From positions 82,758 through 133,000 of the forward strand of contig JAHBUZ010000011.1 of NCBI GenBank assembly GCA_019637815.1: DNA of 50,243 bases. The letters are read 5' to 3'. Positions 7,932 through 16,742 of this stretch are shown piece by piece. The stretch's first letter is position 1. Each line of letters opens with the position of its first letter. The stretch is from Chloroflexota bacterium (GTDB taxonomy: Bacteria; Chloroflexota; Limnocylindria; Limnocylindrales; CSP1-4). Under the pieces are notes generated by a model, which searched no databases, had not been told where the DNA came from, and saw only the letters and a program-made list of their open reading frames with translations. Made by a program: the position numbers and the translations under genes.

Positions 7932-10151
7932 TCAGCCGCCGTTGAAGCGCTTCCACTTGGCGAGCGCATCGGCCGCCGTGTCGAACGTGGACTTGGTGCT
8001 ATGGCCCGCGCGACTCGCCGTGGGGATGGTCTTCTCCGCGACGTTCTTGTTGACCACGAGGTACTCGTTGCCGCCGTCTCCCTTGTCCTTGTCACCCTTG
8101 GTGGGCTGCTCCTTGTCCAGGGGCTGGACGCGGTAGGCGGGGCTGTCGACGGGAGCGCCCTTGCCGATGCCGCCCCCGAGGCGGGGAGCGAGCACCGCCC
8201 GCGTGGTGCCATCCGCGGCGATCTCCCACCAGCTGTCGGCATCAGCGACCGGACCGGGCACGACGGCGCGACCACCTGCCGCGAGGATCGCACCGAGTGA
8301 CCCGTCGGCGCTGCCGGGCAGTGCCGTTGTCGTATCAGCCAGCACGGTGAGCGGCTGGAGCATGTCGAAGCTGACGCTGTCGATGGTGCGGCCCACCGGG
8401 TCGAGGAGCGCCGCGCTCGCGAGCTGGTATTCGGTCTCGGCAGCACCCTGGAGCGCGCCGTACCAGAGCTGGCGTCGGACCGCCGCATCCGCCGGTGCAC
8501 CATCGGCGGCGAGCGTCCGGATGCCATCCACGACCAGGTCGGTCTGGAACAGCGCCTGGGTGGGGTCGGCGACGTCGACGGATCGGGTCACGACGGTCAC
8601 GCGGGGTGCGCTGACGTATGCCCGGACCTGGTCGTCATCGATGGCCGGGATGAACCGCTGCTCCGATGCGAGCACCAGCAGCCGGTCCGCGAGTGCCGCC
8701 GGCGCGAACGAGTCGTCGATGTCCACGTCCGCGGCACCGGCGGGGTCATTGGCGCCCCACGCGGCCATCGCGGTCGCGAAGGCGGTGTCCTGGGCGGTCT
8801 GGAGCGGGTCGCTGGAGCCGGTCGACACCATCAGGTGGAGCACGGCCCGGAGGATGGTCGGGACCTCCTCGATGTCGACCAGCGGCACGAGCGCATCGGC
8901 GGTGACCGAGCCGCTGGCTCGCTGGTCGGCGGTCAGGCGATCGGCGATGACCTGCCGGGCGATCCGGGACTGCCCATCCGCGTCGAGCGTGGTGATCTCC
9001 AGCGAGAGCCGGGTGAGGTCCGCCTGCTCGCCGGGGCCCAGCAATCCGCCGCCGCCCACCTCACCGGAGACGATGAAGGAGTCTCCCTGGATGGAGCCAC
9101 TGTTGATGATGAGCGTGGGCACCCAGCCGGTGTCCCCGCCGCCGCCCCACAGGCCGCCACCACCCAGCAGCCCGCCGCCGCTCCCCTCCGGCACGAAGGC
9201 GAGCAGTACCTGCTGACGGGCGAGCGCCCAGGCAGGCAGGGACTCGTCGAGCACGACCGACTCGGACAGCGATCCACCCACGAGATGCTCCGCGAGGACC
9301 CGGATGCCGATGCTCGGCATGTCGCTCGCGGCGATCTCGTTCGCGGTGGACTCGGCGACGGTCAGCGTCTCGCCGGGCTGTGCGCCCGGGAGCGACGGAT
9401 CGAGGTCGAGCCAGGAGCCATCGGTCTGCTGGACCTGCACCCAGGCGTGTCGGAGGAGGTCGGTGCGGGCGCGATCGATGGTGTCCGCGGTGAGCGCCGC
9501 GAGATGGTCGGCGAGCGCAGCGGTGAGCAGCGCATGGTCACGTCGTGCCCGCGCCTCGATGGATGCCTCGACGTCATCCGTGACGGGCGACTGGGGCCAG
9601 CCGGGCAGCGTGGTCGTTGCCGGTGCGAACGACCGAGCCACGAGGGCTGCGGCGGTGTCCGCATCGAGCGTACCGAAGGCGTATCGCGTCGTGATGCGCT
9701 GGGCATCGAGGAGCGCCTTGAGCAGCGCGGCACGGTCGAACGAGTTGCCGGCGCGCGCGGACAGGGTGCCCTCGGCACCCCGCAGGAGACCTGCGTAGGC
9801 ATCGAACCGGGTCCCGTCGCGGACCAGCGCGAACGCGTCGTCCACGGTCGAGAGCGTCCCCGCGAGGGCCGCGACCTCCCAGTCCCGCGGATCCAGCGCG
9901 GCGATCTCCGCGTCGATGCCATCGAGGATGGGTGACAGGTCGATGTCGCCATCGGGCGCCACCGGGACATCGACGAGCGTGCGACGGGCGTCATCGGCCA
10001 GCTCGCCCGGGTCGGGCAGTCGGAATCGTGTCGCCACCGTCATCGGTGTCGCGTCCTGGGCGTGCACGGGGACCACCATCCCCGACGTGGAGCCGACCAG
10101 GGCCGCAAGGACCGCCGTGCGGAGCAGCCGCGTTCCACCCGGAGCGTTCAC
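7932..10151 (-). CDS. large secreted transglutaminase-fold protein, catalytic Cys replaced
   Basis: 739 residues from GTG 10151, chosen for a strong GGGAGGT five bases upstream and because a signal peptide follows directly (RTAVLAALVGSTSGMVVPVHAQ, about 10-32). Residues 135-160 (GNSFDRAALLKALLDAQR...) correspond to the transglutaminase-like core, and HAWVQV (235-240) and WLDLDPS (247-253) supply the His and Asp. The Cys position carries Ser137, so protease-like catalysis is unlikely. The rest is beta-rich with a Gly-rich low-complexity stretch (GGGLLGGGGLWGGGG) and a Lys-rich C-terminus. It probably acts outside the membrane. No specific function is assigned. Confidence 0.72.
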   Translation of the reverse strand: MNAPGGTRLLRTAVLAALVGSTSGMVVPVHAQDATPMTVATRFRLPDPGELADDARRTLVDVPVAPDGDIDLSPILDGIDAEIAALDPRDWEVAALAGTLSTVDDAFALVRDGTRFDAYAGLLRGAEGTLSARAGNSFDRAALLKALLDAQRITTRYAFGTLDADTAAALVARSFAPATTTLPGWPQSPVTDDVEASIEARARRDHALLTAALADHLAALTADTIDRARTDLLRHAWVQVQQTDGSWLDLDPSLPGAQPGETLTVAESTANEIAASDMPSIGIRVLAEHLVGGSLSESVVLDESLPAWALARQQVLLAFVPEGSGGGLLGGGGLWGGGGDTGWVPTLIINSGSIQGDSFIVSGEVGGGGLLGPGEQADLTRLSLEITTLDADGQSRIARQVIADRLTADQRASGSVTADALVPLVDIEEVPTILRAVLHLMVSTGSSDPLQTAQDTAFATAMAAWGANDPAGAADVDIDDSFAPAALADRLLVLASEQRFIPAIDDDQVRAYVSAPRVTVVTRSVDVADPTQALFQTDLVVDGIRTLAADGAPADAAVRRQLWYGALQGAAETEYQLASAALLDPVGRTIDSVSFDMLQPLTVLADTTTALPGSADGSLGAILAAGGRAVVPGPVADADSWWEIAADGTTRAVLAPRLGGGIGKGAPVDSPAYRVQPLDKEQPTKGDKDKGDGGNEYLVVNKNVAEKTIPTASRAGHSTKSTFDTAADALAKWKRFNGG

Positions 10152-10202
10152 CGGTGACCTCCCATGTACCTGCGGGTCGGAGCTGGGCCGATCCGTGCCT
10201 CG

Positions 10203-10208
10203 ACGATA
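10203..10208 (-). promoter_or_regulatory. candidate -10 box TATCGT of the transglutaminase-fold gene
   Basis: TATCGT on the minus strand would give a leader of about 45 bases carrying the strong Shine-Dalgarno sequence. No clear -35 is seen. Confidence 0.4.
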
Positions 10209-10274
10209 CCGTGGTCCATCGGGGTGTGGTACTGACCCTGTGGCCCATCCTGGATGCGACATGCGACGTATGCG

Positions 10275-10847
10275 TCAGGCGCGACGACCCGCCGCCGCCT
10301 CCACGGCGACGGTCGTCACCCGCTGCGCTCGGGTCTCCGGACGCTTCGCGAGCGCGATCCAGGTGAGATGCGCCTTGCGGACCGATGCCGGGAACGCATC
10401 CCAGGTCGTCCGTGCCCCGGGATGCGCCTCGAACGCCGCGGCGAGGTCATCCGGCACGATGCCCGCCTCGGGCCCATCGAGGATGGTCCACGAGCCATCC
10501 GCCTTCGCGCGCTCCACCATCCGGCGGCCCGCGGCCTCCAGACGGCCCTCCGCCTCCAGTCGCGCGATGCGGGCCTTGTTCGTGGCCGCCCAGGTGCCAC
10601 CCGGACGTCGTGGCGAGAACCACTGCGAGGCACGCGTCCCGTCACCGGGTCTGGTCCGTGCGTCGATCCAGCCGAAGCGGAGCGCCTCCACCACGGCCTC
10701 CTCGTAGGACAGCACCGGGCCGTGCCCGGGCCGCCAGGTGACCAGCCAGACACCCGTGGTCCGCGTGTGGTTCGCGGTGAGCCATGCGGCCCACTCCACT
10801 GCGCTCCCGGCGAGCACCTCGTCGCCATCATCCTGGACCGTGCCCAT
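10275..10847 (-). CDS. YdeI/OmpD-associated (OmdA) family protein
   Basis: 190 residues. The N-terminal half has the family pattern of WAAWLTANHTRTTGVWL, LSYEEAVVEALRFGWIDA and SQWFSPRRPGGTW; the C-terminal half has PDDLAAAFEAHPGARTTWDAFPASVRKAHLTWI. Family members are annotated as bacteriocin-protection or OmdA proteins, with an unsettled biochemical role in the cytoplasm. It is divergent from an AraC-type regulator across only 29 bases. A CACGAT hexamer six bases before the ATG could be its -10, again giving a leaderless mRNA. Regulation by the neighbour is possible. Confidence 0.85.
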   Translation of the reverse strand: MGTVQDDGDEVLAGSAVEWAAWLTANHTRTTGVWLVTWRPGHGPVLSYEEAVVEALRFGWIDARTRPGDGTRASQWFSPRRPGGTWAATNKARIARLEAEGRLEAAGRRMVERAKADGSWTILDGPEAGIVPDDLAAAFEAHPGARTTWDAFPASVRKAHLTWIALAKRPETRAQRVTTVAVEAAAGRRA

Positions 10848-10864
10848 CGGTCGATCGTGCCACC

Positions 10865-10870
10865 TACAGT
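10865..10870 (+). promoter_or_regulatory. -10 box TACAGT, leaderless start of the AraC-type regulator
   Basis: TACAGT, six bases, then ATG 10877. It lies in the 29-bp divergent gap with the YdeI-like gene, so the two promoters must overlap face to face. Confidence 0.62.
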
Positions 10871-10876
10871 GGCTCG

Positions 10877-11764
10877 ATGCACGCGACGGACGTCACGACC
10901 GGGGCCGGGAGCGGATTCACGTATCTCGCCCGGGAACCGACGGCGCCGCTGCGCCGGCTCGTGGAGTCGATCTGGTACGCGCGGGGGACCATCGCCTATC
11001 GGCGGGAGCGCATCGCGCCCACGGGCTCCACGGTCGCCGTCCTGGTCCTGGGGGACGCGATCGTCGAGACCGCGGATGACGGGCACGGACCGGCCGTCCG
11101 CTCGGACATCGGGCTGCTCATCGGCCCCCACGACCGACCCATCGTCAACGAGCCGACCGGGGAGACGTACGCGGTGGGTGTCGTGTGCACACCCGTCGGG
11201 TGCGAGTCCGTGCTGGGGATCCCGCCGGCCACGATCCGAGGGCGGGTGGTACCCCTCGCGGATGCCTGGCCGACCACGCTCGACCTGCGGGCACGGCTCC
11301 GCGCGGCGGGTGGTGCCGAGGCCATGCTCGACGTGGTCGAGGCCCACCTGGCGGCCACAGCCGGGCCCCCGACGGCGCGACTGCTGCGCTGCGAACGCGC
11401 GGTCGCGATGCTCGACGCCGATCCGACGCTGCCCGTGGCCGATATCGCGGCGCGCGTGGGCGTCTCCCATGGCCACCTCGACCGCGAGTTCCGACGAATC
11501 GTGGGCCTGGGCCCGCGGTCGCTCGCCCGCCTGCTGCGGGTCCGGCGGCTCCTCGACCAGGTGGATGTCCGCGAGACGATCGACTGGGCGGGCCATGCTG
11601 CGACCCTCGGCTGGGCGGACCAGGCGCACCTCATCCGTGACTTCCGACGCCACACCGGGGTCACGCCCACGGCCTATGTCCGCGCCCAGCGGACGGCACT
11701 CCATCCGGACGAGCTCACCGAGGCGGCCGGGTTCGTGCCCGAGCCGATGGACGAGAGCGGGTGA
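10877..11764 (+). CDS. AraC family transcriptional regulator
   Basis: 295 residues. The N-terminal ~160 residues form a beta-rich sensor domain (FTYLAREPTAPLRRLVESIWYARG), similar to the domain seen in AraC regulators of the DUF6597 type. The C-terminal AraC DNA-binding domain has two helix-turn-helix units: PVADIAARVGVSHGHLDREFRR and AATLGWADQAHLIRDFRRHTGVTP. The start at 10877 is set by the -10 box and by the domain beginning there. A likely target is the divergent YdeI-like gene. The effector is unknown. Confidence 0.88.
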   Translation: MHATDVTTGAGSGFTYLAREPTAPLRRLVESIWYARGTIAYRRERIAPTGSTVAVLVLGDAIVETADDGHGPAVRSDIGLLIGPHDRPIVNEPTGETYAVGVVCTPVGCESVLGIPPATIRGRVVPLADAWPTTLDLRARLRAAGGAEAMLDVVEAHLAATAGPPTARLLRCERAVAMLDADPTLPVADIAARVGVSHGHLDREFRRIVGLGPRSLARLLRVRRLLDQVDVRETIDWAGHAATLGWADQAHLIRDFRRHTGVTPTAYVRAQRTALHPDELTEAAGFVPEPMDESG

Positions 11765-11842
11765 GATCCGTGCAAGACATCGCACCGACCGACGATCGAG
11801 GATGCCCTCGTCCATCGAGCCACCCGATCGCGGAGCCCAGCC

Positions 11843-12400
11843 ATGACCGACCTCCAGGCGCAGGTCGCCACGCAGTGGCGCAACATCGAGGCGGCGACCG
11901 GCCTCACGCTCGATGACTTCGTGGCGAGCGTCCGCACCGCGGGTGTCGAGCGCCACGGCGCGATCATCACCTTCCTCAAGGAGCAGCACGGCCTGAGCCA
12001 CGGCAACGCCAACCTGGTGGCGCATCGCGTGCGCGAGGTCCTCGCGGGCGGGCCGGCAGCGACGGACGACCTGCTCGAGGCGCAGTACGCGGGACCGCGT
12101 GCGAGCCTGCGCTCGGTCTACGAGCGGCTGGCGGTGGTCGCCCAGGGCATGGGACCGGATGTCCAGACGGTCATCCAGAAGACGGGCGTCAGCTTCCGGC
12201 GGGCGCGCCAGTTCGCGCTCGTCCAGGTGCCGTCCGCGAAGCGGGTGACCCTTGGCCTGAACCTGGACGCGACACCAGAGGACCCGCGCGTGGTGGAGGT
12301 GTCCGGCATGTGCAGCCACCGCGTGGACCTCGCGGATGTCGGCGCCGTCGATGGCGCGGTCGAAGGCTGGATCCGGCTGGCCTACGAGCGGGCCGGCTGA
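11843..12400 (+). CDS. DUF4287/DUF5655 domain protein
   Basis: 185 residues with two parts. Residues about 1-75 match DUF4287 (TGLTLDDFVASV, then HGLSHGNANLVAHRV), and residues about 80-185 match the DUF5655 transport-like domain (GMGPDVQTVIQKTGVSFRRARQFALVQVPSAKRVTLGLNL). Widespread in actinobacteria and Chloroflexota, with no established function. GGAG lies seven bases before the ATG. It stands alone between a plus-strand regulator and a convergent ABC transporter operon. Confidence 0.85.
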   Translation: MTDLQAQVATQWRNIEAATGLTLDDFVASVRTAGVERHGAIITFLKEQHGLSHGNANLVAHRVREVLAGGPAATDDLLEAQYAGPRASLRSVYERLAVVAQGMGPDVQTVIQKTGVSFRRARQFALVQVPSAKRVTLGLNLDATPEDPRVVEVSGMCSHRVDLADVGAVDGAVEGWIRLAYERAG

Positions 12401-12411
12401 GGCCCCGTCAC

Positions 12412-12433
12412 GGGTCCGGCGGTCGCAGGACCC
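12412..12433. terminator. weak hairpin between convergent genes
   Basis: 6-bp GC stem (GGGTCC/GGACCC) with a 10-base loop just after the DUF4287 stop. There is no U-tract, so it is only a candidate. Confidence 0.3.
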
Positions 12434-12451
12434 CGCGCGCCCACGGTTCCC

Positions 12452-13555
12452 TCACTCCCAGCGGAACCAGCGGGCGGAGATGAGGAAGCACACGACGAGC
12501 CACCCGGCGAGCACAAGCGCATCCAGCCACAGCGGGACGAACGGCGTGCCACCCACCATCACCTGCCGGAGCGCGTCGCCGAGATAGGTGAGCGGCATCA
12601 GGGCCGCGATGGGCTGGAGCAGCTCGGGCATGAACGCGATGGGGAAGAAGATCCCGGACAGGAACATGAGCGGGAACTGGATGACGCTCGTGAGGCCGTT
12701 GGCCGCCTCCTCCGTGCGCGCGAACGCGGCGATGACATAGCCCAGCGCGATGAACGTGAGCGCGCCCAGGACCACGAAGCCGAACGCGAGCAGGAGGCTG
12801 CCCACGATCTGCACCTGGAACAGGGCCATGCCGATGCCCACGATGAGCAGCGCCTGGACGAGCGCGATGCCGAGGCGCATCACGATGTTGCTGCCGACGA
12901 GCGTCCAGCGAGGCAGCGGCGTCGCGCCGAGACGCTTGAGGATGTGCTTCTCGCGCTGCTCCACGAGCGGGATGGCGCTGAACACGCCCAGCTGCATGAG
13001 CGCCATGGCAAGGATGCTGGGCACGATGTAGGCCGCCGCACCGAGCTCCTCGGTCTGGATCGCCTGGGCCGTGACGGTGAGCACGGGTGGCGTGCCCGCG
13101 ACGATGAGATTGGCGGCGCCGATCACCTGGGTCACGACCTGGGTCAGGGTGGCCGACGTCGTGCCCTGGGTCGGGTCGGTGTACAGCGTGAGCGCGACCG
13201 GTGTCGCAGGCGGGGAGCCGGCGGTCGCAGCGGTCAGCGCGGCGCCCAGGCCCGCCGGCACCACGATGACCGCTTCGAGGTCCCCGGTGCGCATCGCATC
13301 GAGGCTCTGCTCCAGGCCGTCATCCCGGAGCGTCAGGAGCCCCGTCGACTCGAAACCCGCCCGCAGCTGCGCCGATGCCGGTGTGCCGTCCTCATCCACC
13401 CAGCCGGCGTCGAACGTGCTGGGTGCGCTGCTCGAGAAGATGGACCCGAACAGGATCACGAACAGGATCGGGAAGGCCATGGTCCAGAACAGCGCCGCCC
13501 GGTCGCGCACGAAGCTCCGGACGTTGGCGATGGTGAGCGCGACGAGTGCCTGCAT
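12452..13555 (-). CDS. ABC-2 type exporter permease
   Basis: 367 residues with the ABC-2 layout: one N-terminal membrane helix (ALFWTMAFPILFVILFGSIF), a large external domain (about 45-180), then five helices ending at the C-terminus. The motif LEALVVPAG-like stretch (DLEAVIVVPAGLG) and VEQREKHILKRLGATPLPRWTLVGSNI are typical of drug/antibiotic or lipid exporters. It starts 14 bases after the ATPase stop and forms the transporter with it. The substrate is unknown; export of a hydrophobic compound is likely. Confidence 0.9.
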   Translation of the reverse strand: MQALVALTIANVRSFVRDRAALFWTMAFPILFVILFGSIFSSSAPSTFDAGWVDEDGTPASAQLRAGFESTGLLTLRDDGLEQSLDAMRTGDLEAVIVVPAGLGAALTAATAGSPPATPVALTLYTDPTQGTTSATLTQVVTQVIGAANLIVAGTPPVLTVTAQAIQTEELGAAAYIVPSILAMALMQLGVFSAIPLVEQREKHILKRLGATPLPRWTLVGSNIVMRLGIALVQALLIVGIGMALFQVQIVGSLLLAFGFVVLGALTFIALGYVIAAFARTEEAANGLTSVIQFPLMFLSGIFFPIAFMPELLQPIAALMPLTYLGDALRQVMVGGTPFVPLWLDALVLAGWLVVCFLISARWFRWE

Positions 13556-13569
13556 CTCCGCCCCGTCCC

Positions 13570-14523
13570 TCAGTCCCGGAGCGCCCGGCCGGTCAGCTCG
13601 AGGAACAGGTCCTCCAGCGTGGCCCGGCGGACCGCGAGATCGGCGGGCTCCACGGCGCGCTCGCGGGTCAGCGCCAGCAGCCCGCCGATGGTCGCCGCGA
13701 CGTCGCGTGTCCAGACCTCGGCCGTACCCTGGTCACGCACGACCCGGGTCGCGCCCGGCAGTGCCGCGAGCTCCGGGTCCGTGAGCGCCGGCACATCCGT
13801 GAAGCGCACCGCGCGCTCATGGAAGCGCTGTGACACGAGGTCCGACACGGTCCCCAGCTCCAGCACCCGGCCGTGGTCCATGACCGCGATCCGGTCACAC
13901 AGCTCCTCGGCCTCCTCCATGTAGTGGGTGGTGAGGACCACCGTCGTGCCCCGGGCGGCCAGGTCGCGCACGAGACCCCACAGCGAGCGCCTGGCCTGGG
14001 GGTCCATGCCCGTGGTCGGCTCGTCGAGGAACAGCACCTCGGGGTCGTTGACCAGCGCCAACGCCACGGACAACCGTTGGCGCTGCCCGCCTGACAGCAC
14101 CTTCGTGGCGGCGTCACGTCGCTCGCCGAGGTCCAGGGCGTCGATGAGCTCCTGGGTCGGCCGCGACCGGCGATAGAAGCTCCCGAACAGGTCGATGATC
14201 TCGGTGACCGTGAGGTTGGGGTAGAGCGCCGCGGTCTGGAGCGCGACACCGATGCGCTGCTTGAGCGCGCTCGCCTGACGGGTGGCGTCGAGGTCCAGGA
14301 CCCGCACCTCCCCGCTGTCGGGGACCCGCAGGCCCTCCATCATCTCGACGGTCGTCGTCTTGCCGGCGCCGTTGGGCCCGAGCATGCCGAAGATCTCGCC
14401 ACGCTGGACCTCGAAGCTGACGCCATCCACGGCCTGGATGTCCGCATAGCGCTTGCGCAGCTCATGGACCCGGATCGCGGGCCCGGTCACGGCGACCGGT
14501 CCGCTCGTTCGCTGGACGCTCAT
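13570..14523 (-). CDS. ABC-2 exporter ATP-binding protein
   Basis: 317 residues. Walker A GPNGAGKTT, Q-loop, signature LSGGQRQRLSVALAL, Walker B VLFLDEPTTGMDP and H-loop TTHYMEEAEEL are all present, followed by a C-terminal DrrA-like extension of about 80 residues. The ATG at 14523 overlaps the stop of the DUF72 gene (ATGA), so longer in-frame starts within that gene are rejected. It energises the permease encoded just downstream. Confidence 0.93.
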   Translation of the reverse strand: MSVQRTSGPVAVTGPAIRVHELRKRYADIQAVDGVSFEVQRGEIFGMLGPNGAGKTTTVEMMEGLRVPDSGEVRVLDLDATRQASALKQRIGVALQTAALYPNLTVTEIIDLFGSFYRRSRPTQELIDALDLGERRDAATKVLSGGQRQRLSVALALVNDPEVLFLDEPTTGMDPQARRSLWGLVRDLAARGTTVVLTTHYMEEAEELCDRIAVMDHGRVLELGTVSDLVSQRFHERAVRFTDVPALTDPELAALPGATRVVRDQGTAEVWTRDVAATIGGLLALTRERAVEPADLAVRRATLEDLFLELTGRALRD

Positions 14524-15272
14524 GAGGCGGCCGATGATGCCCCGATCGGCCCGAGCGCGCTGAGCAATCGTTGGGCGCCGAGCGCAGAGGCGCCATCCGC
14601 GTCGTGTCGCAGGAAGACGCACGCATCGACCCCGTCCGCGAGGAATGGCGCCAGACGTGCCGCCCACTGGTCGATGTCCGTGTCGGTCATGGTGGTGCGG
14701 CGGAGTCGCAGGTACAGGAACGGCCCGGTGCGCCGCAGGTCGGGTGCGACCTCGAGCGCGTCGGTATCCGTGGCGACCAGGGCGACCCCGTGTGCCCGCA
14801 GTCGATCGTGGACCGCATCGTCCTGCCACGAGGGATGACGCAGCTCGAGTGCCAGCGGCAGCGACGTCGGCCAGGCCGCGAGCAAACGGTCGAGCCCCTC
14901 GTCCGTGCGTGGCTGGTCATCGGGCGCGTGGAGCAGCACGCACCGGAGCCGCTCGCCGAACGGCCGATAGGCCGCCTCGAGGAGCGCCACGGCCTCCTCC
15001 GGCGCACCTCGGAAGGCACGCCAGGCGCCGCCTCGCTGTGCCTTCACACAGAACCGGAACGTGTCCGGCGTGGATGCCAGCCAGCCCGCGATCGCTGCAG
15101 GGGTCGGCGCACGGTAGAAGGTGTTGTTGAGCTCCACGGCCGTCAGGTGGTCGGCGTAGTGGCGCAGCAGGTCCGGCGCGCGGAGGTGCGCGGGATAGAA
15201 GCGCGGCGCCCAGTCCTTGTACGCGAACCCCGACGTGCCCACGAAGGCCCGACCGGGCATCGGGTGGCTCAC
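14520..15272 (-). CDS. DUF72 family protein (YecE-like)
   Basis: 250-residue TIM-barrel protein of unknown reaction. Family landmarks: FVGTSGFAYKDW (10-21), FYPAHL, YADHLTAVELNNTFYR and FRFCVKAQ, then LPLALELRHPSW. The GTG at 15272 is chosen because TAGGCT ends six bases upstream; an ATG twelve bases further in is the alternative. First gene of a three-gene operon with the ABC-2 exporter, an association that may be incidental. Confidence 0.85.
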   Translation of the reverse strand: MSHPMPGRAFVGTSGFAYKDWAPRFYPAHLRAPDLLRHYADHLTAVELNNTFYRAPTPAAIAGWLASTPDTFRFCVKAQRGGAWRAFRGAPEEAVALLEAAYRPFGERLRCVLLHAPDDQPRTDEGLDRLLAAWPTSLPLALELRHPSWQDDAVHDRLRAHGVALVATDTDALEVAPDLRRTGPFLYLRLRRTTMTDTDIDQWAARLAPFLADGVDACVFLRHDADGASALGAQRLLSALGPIGASSAAS

Positions 15273-15278
15273 CCGGCC

Positions 15279-15284
15279 AGCCTA
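15279..15284 (-). promoter_or_regulatory. -10 box TAGGCT, leaderless GTG start of the DUF72 operon
   Basis: TAGGCT on the minus strand, six bases, then GTG 15272. Confidence 0.6.
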
Positions 15285-15316
15285 CCCCGATCGGGCCACG
15301 ACTCCGCCGCGTGGCC

Positions 15317-15322
15317 TATCGT
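15317..15322 (+). promoter_or_regulatory. -10 box TATCGT, leaderless start of yibE/F-like gene
   Basis: TATCGT, six bases, then ATG 15329. Together with 15279-15284 it makes a 56-bp divergent promoter region in which both genes appear leaderless. Confidence 0.62.
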
Positions 15323-15328
15323 GCGTCG

Positions 15329-16708
15329 ATGCGCACCCTCCGACCGTGGCTCGCGGTCATCATCTCGCTGCTCGTGACGGGCGTGATCCTGGCCCTCCCG
15401 GATGGCGGGATGTCGGTCGAGGAGCGGCCCCAGATCGAGGGGTATCGCGGGCGCATCGTGGAGGTGATCCCGCGCGACCTGGGCCCCGATCCCTTCGACC
15501 CGCTCGATCCGTCCGTGGACGCGAGTGCGGATCCCCGATGGACCGAGGACCCCTCGGCGACCTTCGGTCCCGAGGCGAGCATCGACATCGACCGGATCCT
15601 CGACCGCGGTCGTCGTGACCAGGGCACCGCCGAACCCGCTGCGACCGACCCGCCAGGCAGCAGCGACCCCGGCGTCGGTGGGGTCGGTCCTGATCGGTCG
15701 GGCCCGGACGACCCCTTCGCGGACCCGCTCGACGACCCGGAGAACCTGCCGGACTTCCGGGTGCTGCTGCTGGAGGGTCCACGTGCCGGCGAGGTCGTGG
15801 GTGCCTGGCTGGGTGTCTCGACGACGGCCACGCGCGTGGAGGCGTTCTCGGTCGGCGACGAGGTGATGGTCAGCTTCACCGGCCAGCCTGATGGCGTGCC
15901 CTTCATCACCGTCGCGGACCACTACCGGATCCCGATCCTGGCCGTCCTCGCCATCGTGTTCGTGGCCGCGATCCTGCTGGTCGGTCGGGGACAGGGGCTG
16001 CGCGCCCTCGTGGCGCTGGCGTTCACGGTCGCGCTCGTCATCAAGGTGGTGGTGCCCCAGATCCTCGCGGGCGCCCCACCGGTGCCCGTGGCCATCATCG
16101 TGGCGAGCGTGGTGACGGTGGTGACCATCGGCCTCACCGAGGGGTTCCGGCGGCCCGCTATCGCGGCCATCCTGGGCACCATCGGCGGGCTCGTGACCAC
16201 GGGCATCGCGTCATGGCTGGTGAGCGAGGCGGCCCGCTTCAACGTCTCGGGCCAGGACGACCTGCTGTTCCTGTGGTCCATCCTCGGCGAGACCATCGAT
16301 GTCCGGGGCCTGCTGCTGACCGGGGTCATCCTGGGTGCCCTGGGCGTCCTCGATGACGTGAGCGTGACGCAGGCGGCGGCCGTCGGGGAGCTCGCCGAGC
16401 ATGCGGGCCTGCGAGGTCGTGCGCTCTGGTCGAGCGCGCTGCGCGTCGGCCGGTCCCATATCGGCGCGACCGTGAACACCCTGTTCCTCGCGTATGTCGG
16501 CGCCAGCCTGCCGTTGGTGCTGCTGTTCGTCGTCGCCGGGCAGTCGGGGACCATGGCCATCAACAGCGAGGTGGTGGCCGTCGAGGTGGTGCGCACCCTT
16601 GCCGGCGGCCTGGGCATCGTGGCCGTGGTGCCCATCACGACCGCCATCGCGACGTTCCTCGAGGATCGGGCACGCGAACCACGAGCGCACGCGGTGAGGG
16701 CGCCTTGA
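15329..16708 (+). CDS. YibE/F family membrane protein
   Basis: 459 residues. One N-terminal helix (LAVIISLLVTGVILAL), then an extracytoplasmic part of about 180 residues with an Asp/Pro/Ser-rich linker and an S1-like beta segment (FRVLLLEGPRAGEVVGAWLG), then about seven helices of the YibE/F domain, with the motif GALGVLDDVSVTQAAAVGEL and AYVGASLPLVLL. The family is thought to be a transporter, unproven. The start at 15329 is set by the -10 box. Followed after 34 bases by the His-rich gene, so a metal-linked role is possible. Confidence 0.88.
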   Translation: MRTLRPWLAVIISLLVTGVILALPDGGMSVEERPQIEGYRGRIVEVIPRDLGPDPFDPLDPSVDASADPRWTEDPSATFGPEASIDIDRILDRGRRDQGTAEPAATDPPGSSDPGVGGVGPDRSGPDDPFADPLDDPENLPDFRVLLLEGPRAGEVVGAWLGVSTTATRVEAFSVGDEVMVSFTGQPDGVPFITVADHYRIPILAVLAIVFVAAILLVGRGQGLRALVALAFTVALVIKVVVPQILAGAPPVPVAIIVASVVTVVTIGLTEGFRRPAIAAILGTIGGLVTTGIASWLVSEAARFNVSGQDDLLFLWSILGETIDVRGLLLTGVILGALGVLDDVSVTQAAAVGELAEHAGLRGRALWSSALRVGRSHIGATVNTLFLAYVGASLPLVLLFVVAGQSGTMAINSEVVAVEVVRTLAGGLGIVAVVPITTAIATFLEDRAREPRAHAVRAP

Positions 16709-16742
16709 GCAGCTGCGCCTCCCCGCCGCGATCCATGCGACC

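Noticed and set aside
6014..8527. Minus-strand frame of 837 codons
   Set aside because: Antisense to the ALDH-like gene and the nucleotidyltransferase; low-complexity composition, no motif.
10316..12319. Minus-strand frame of 667 codons
   Set aside because: Runs antisense through the AraC and DUF4287 genes, each with recognisable domains; shadow frame.
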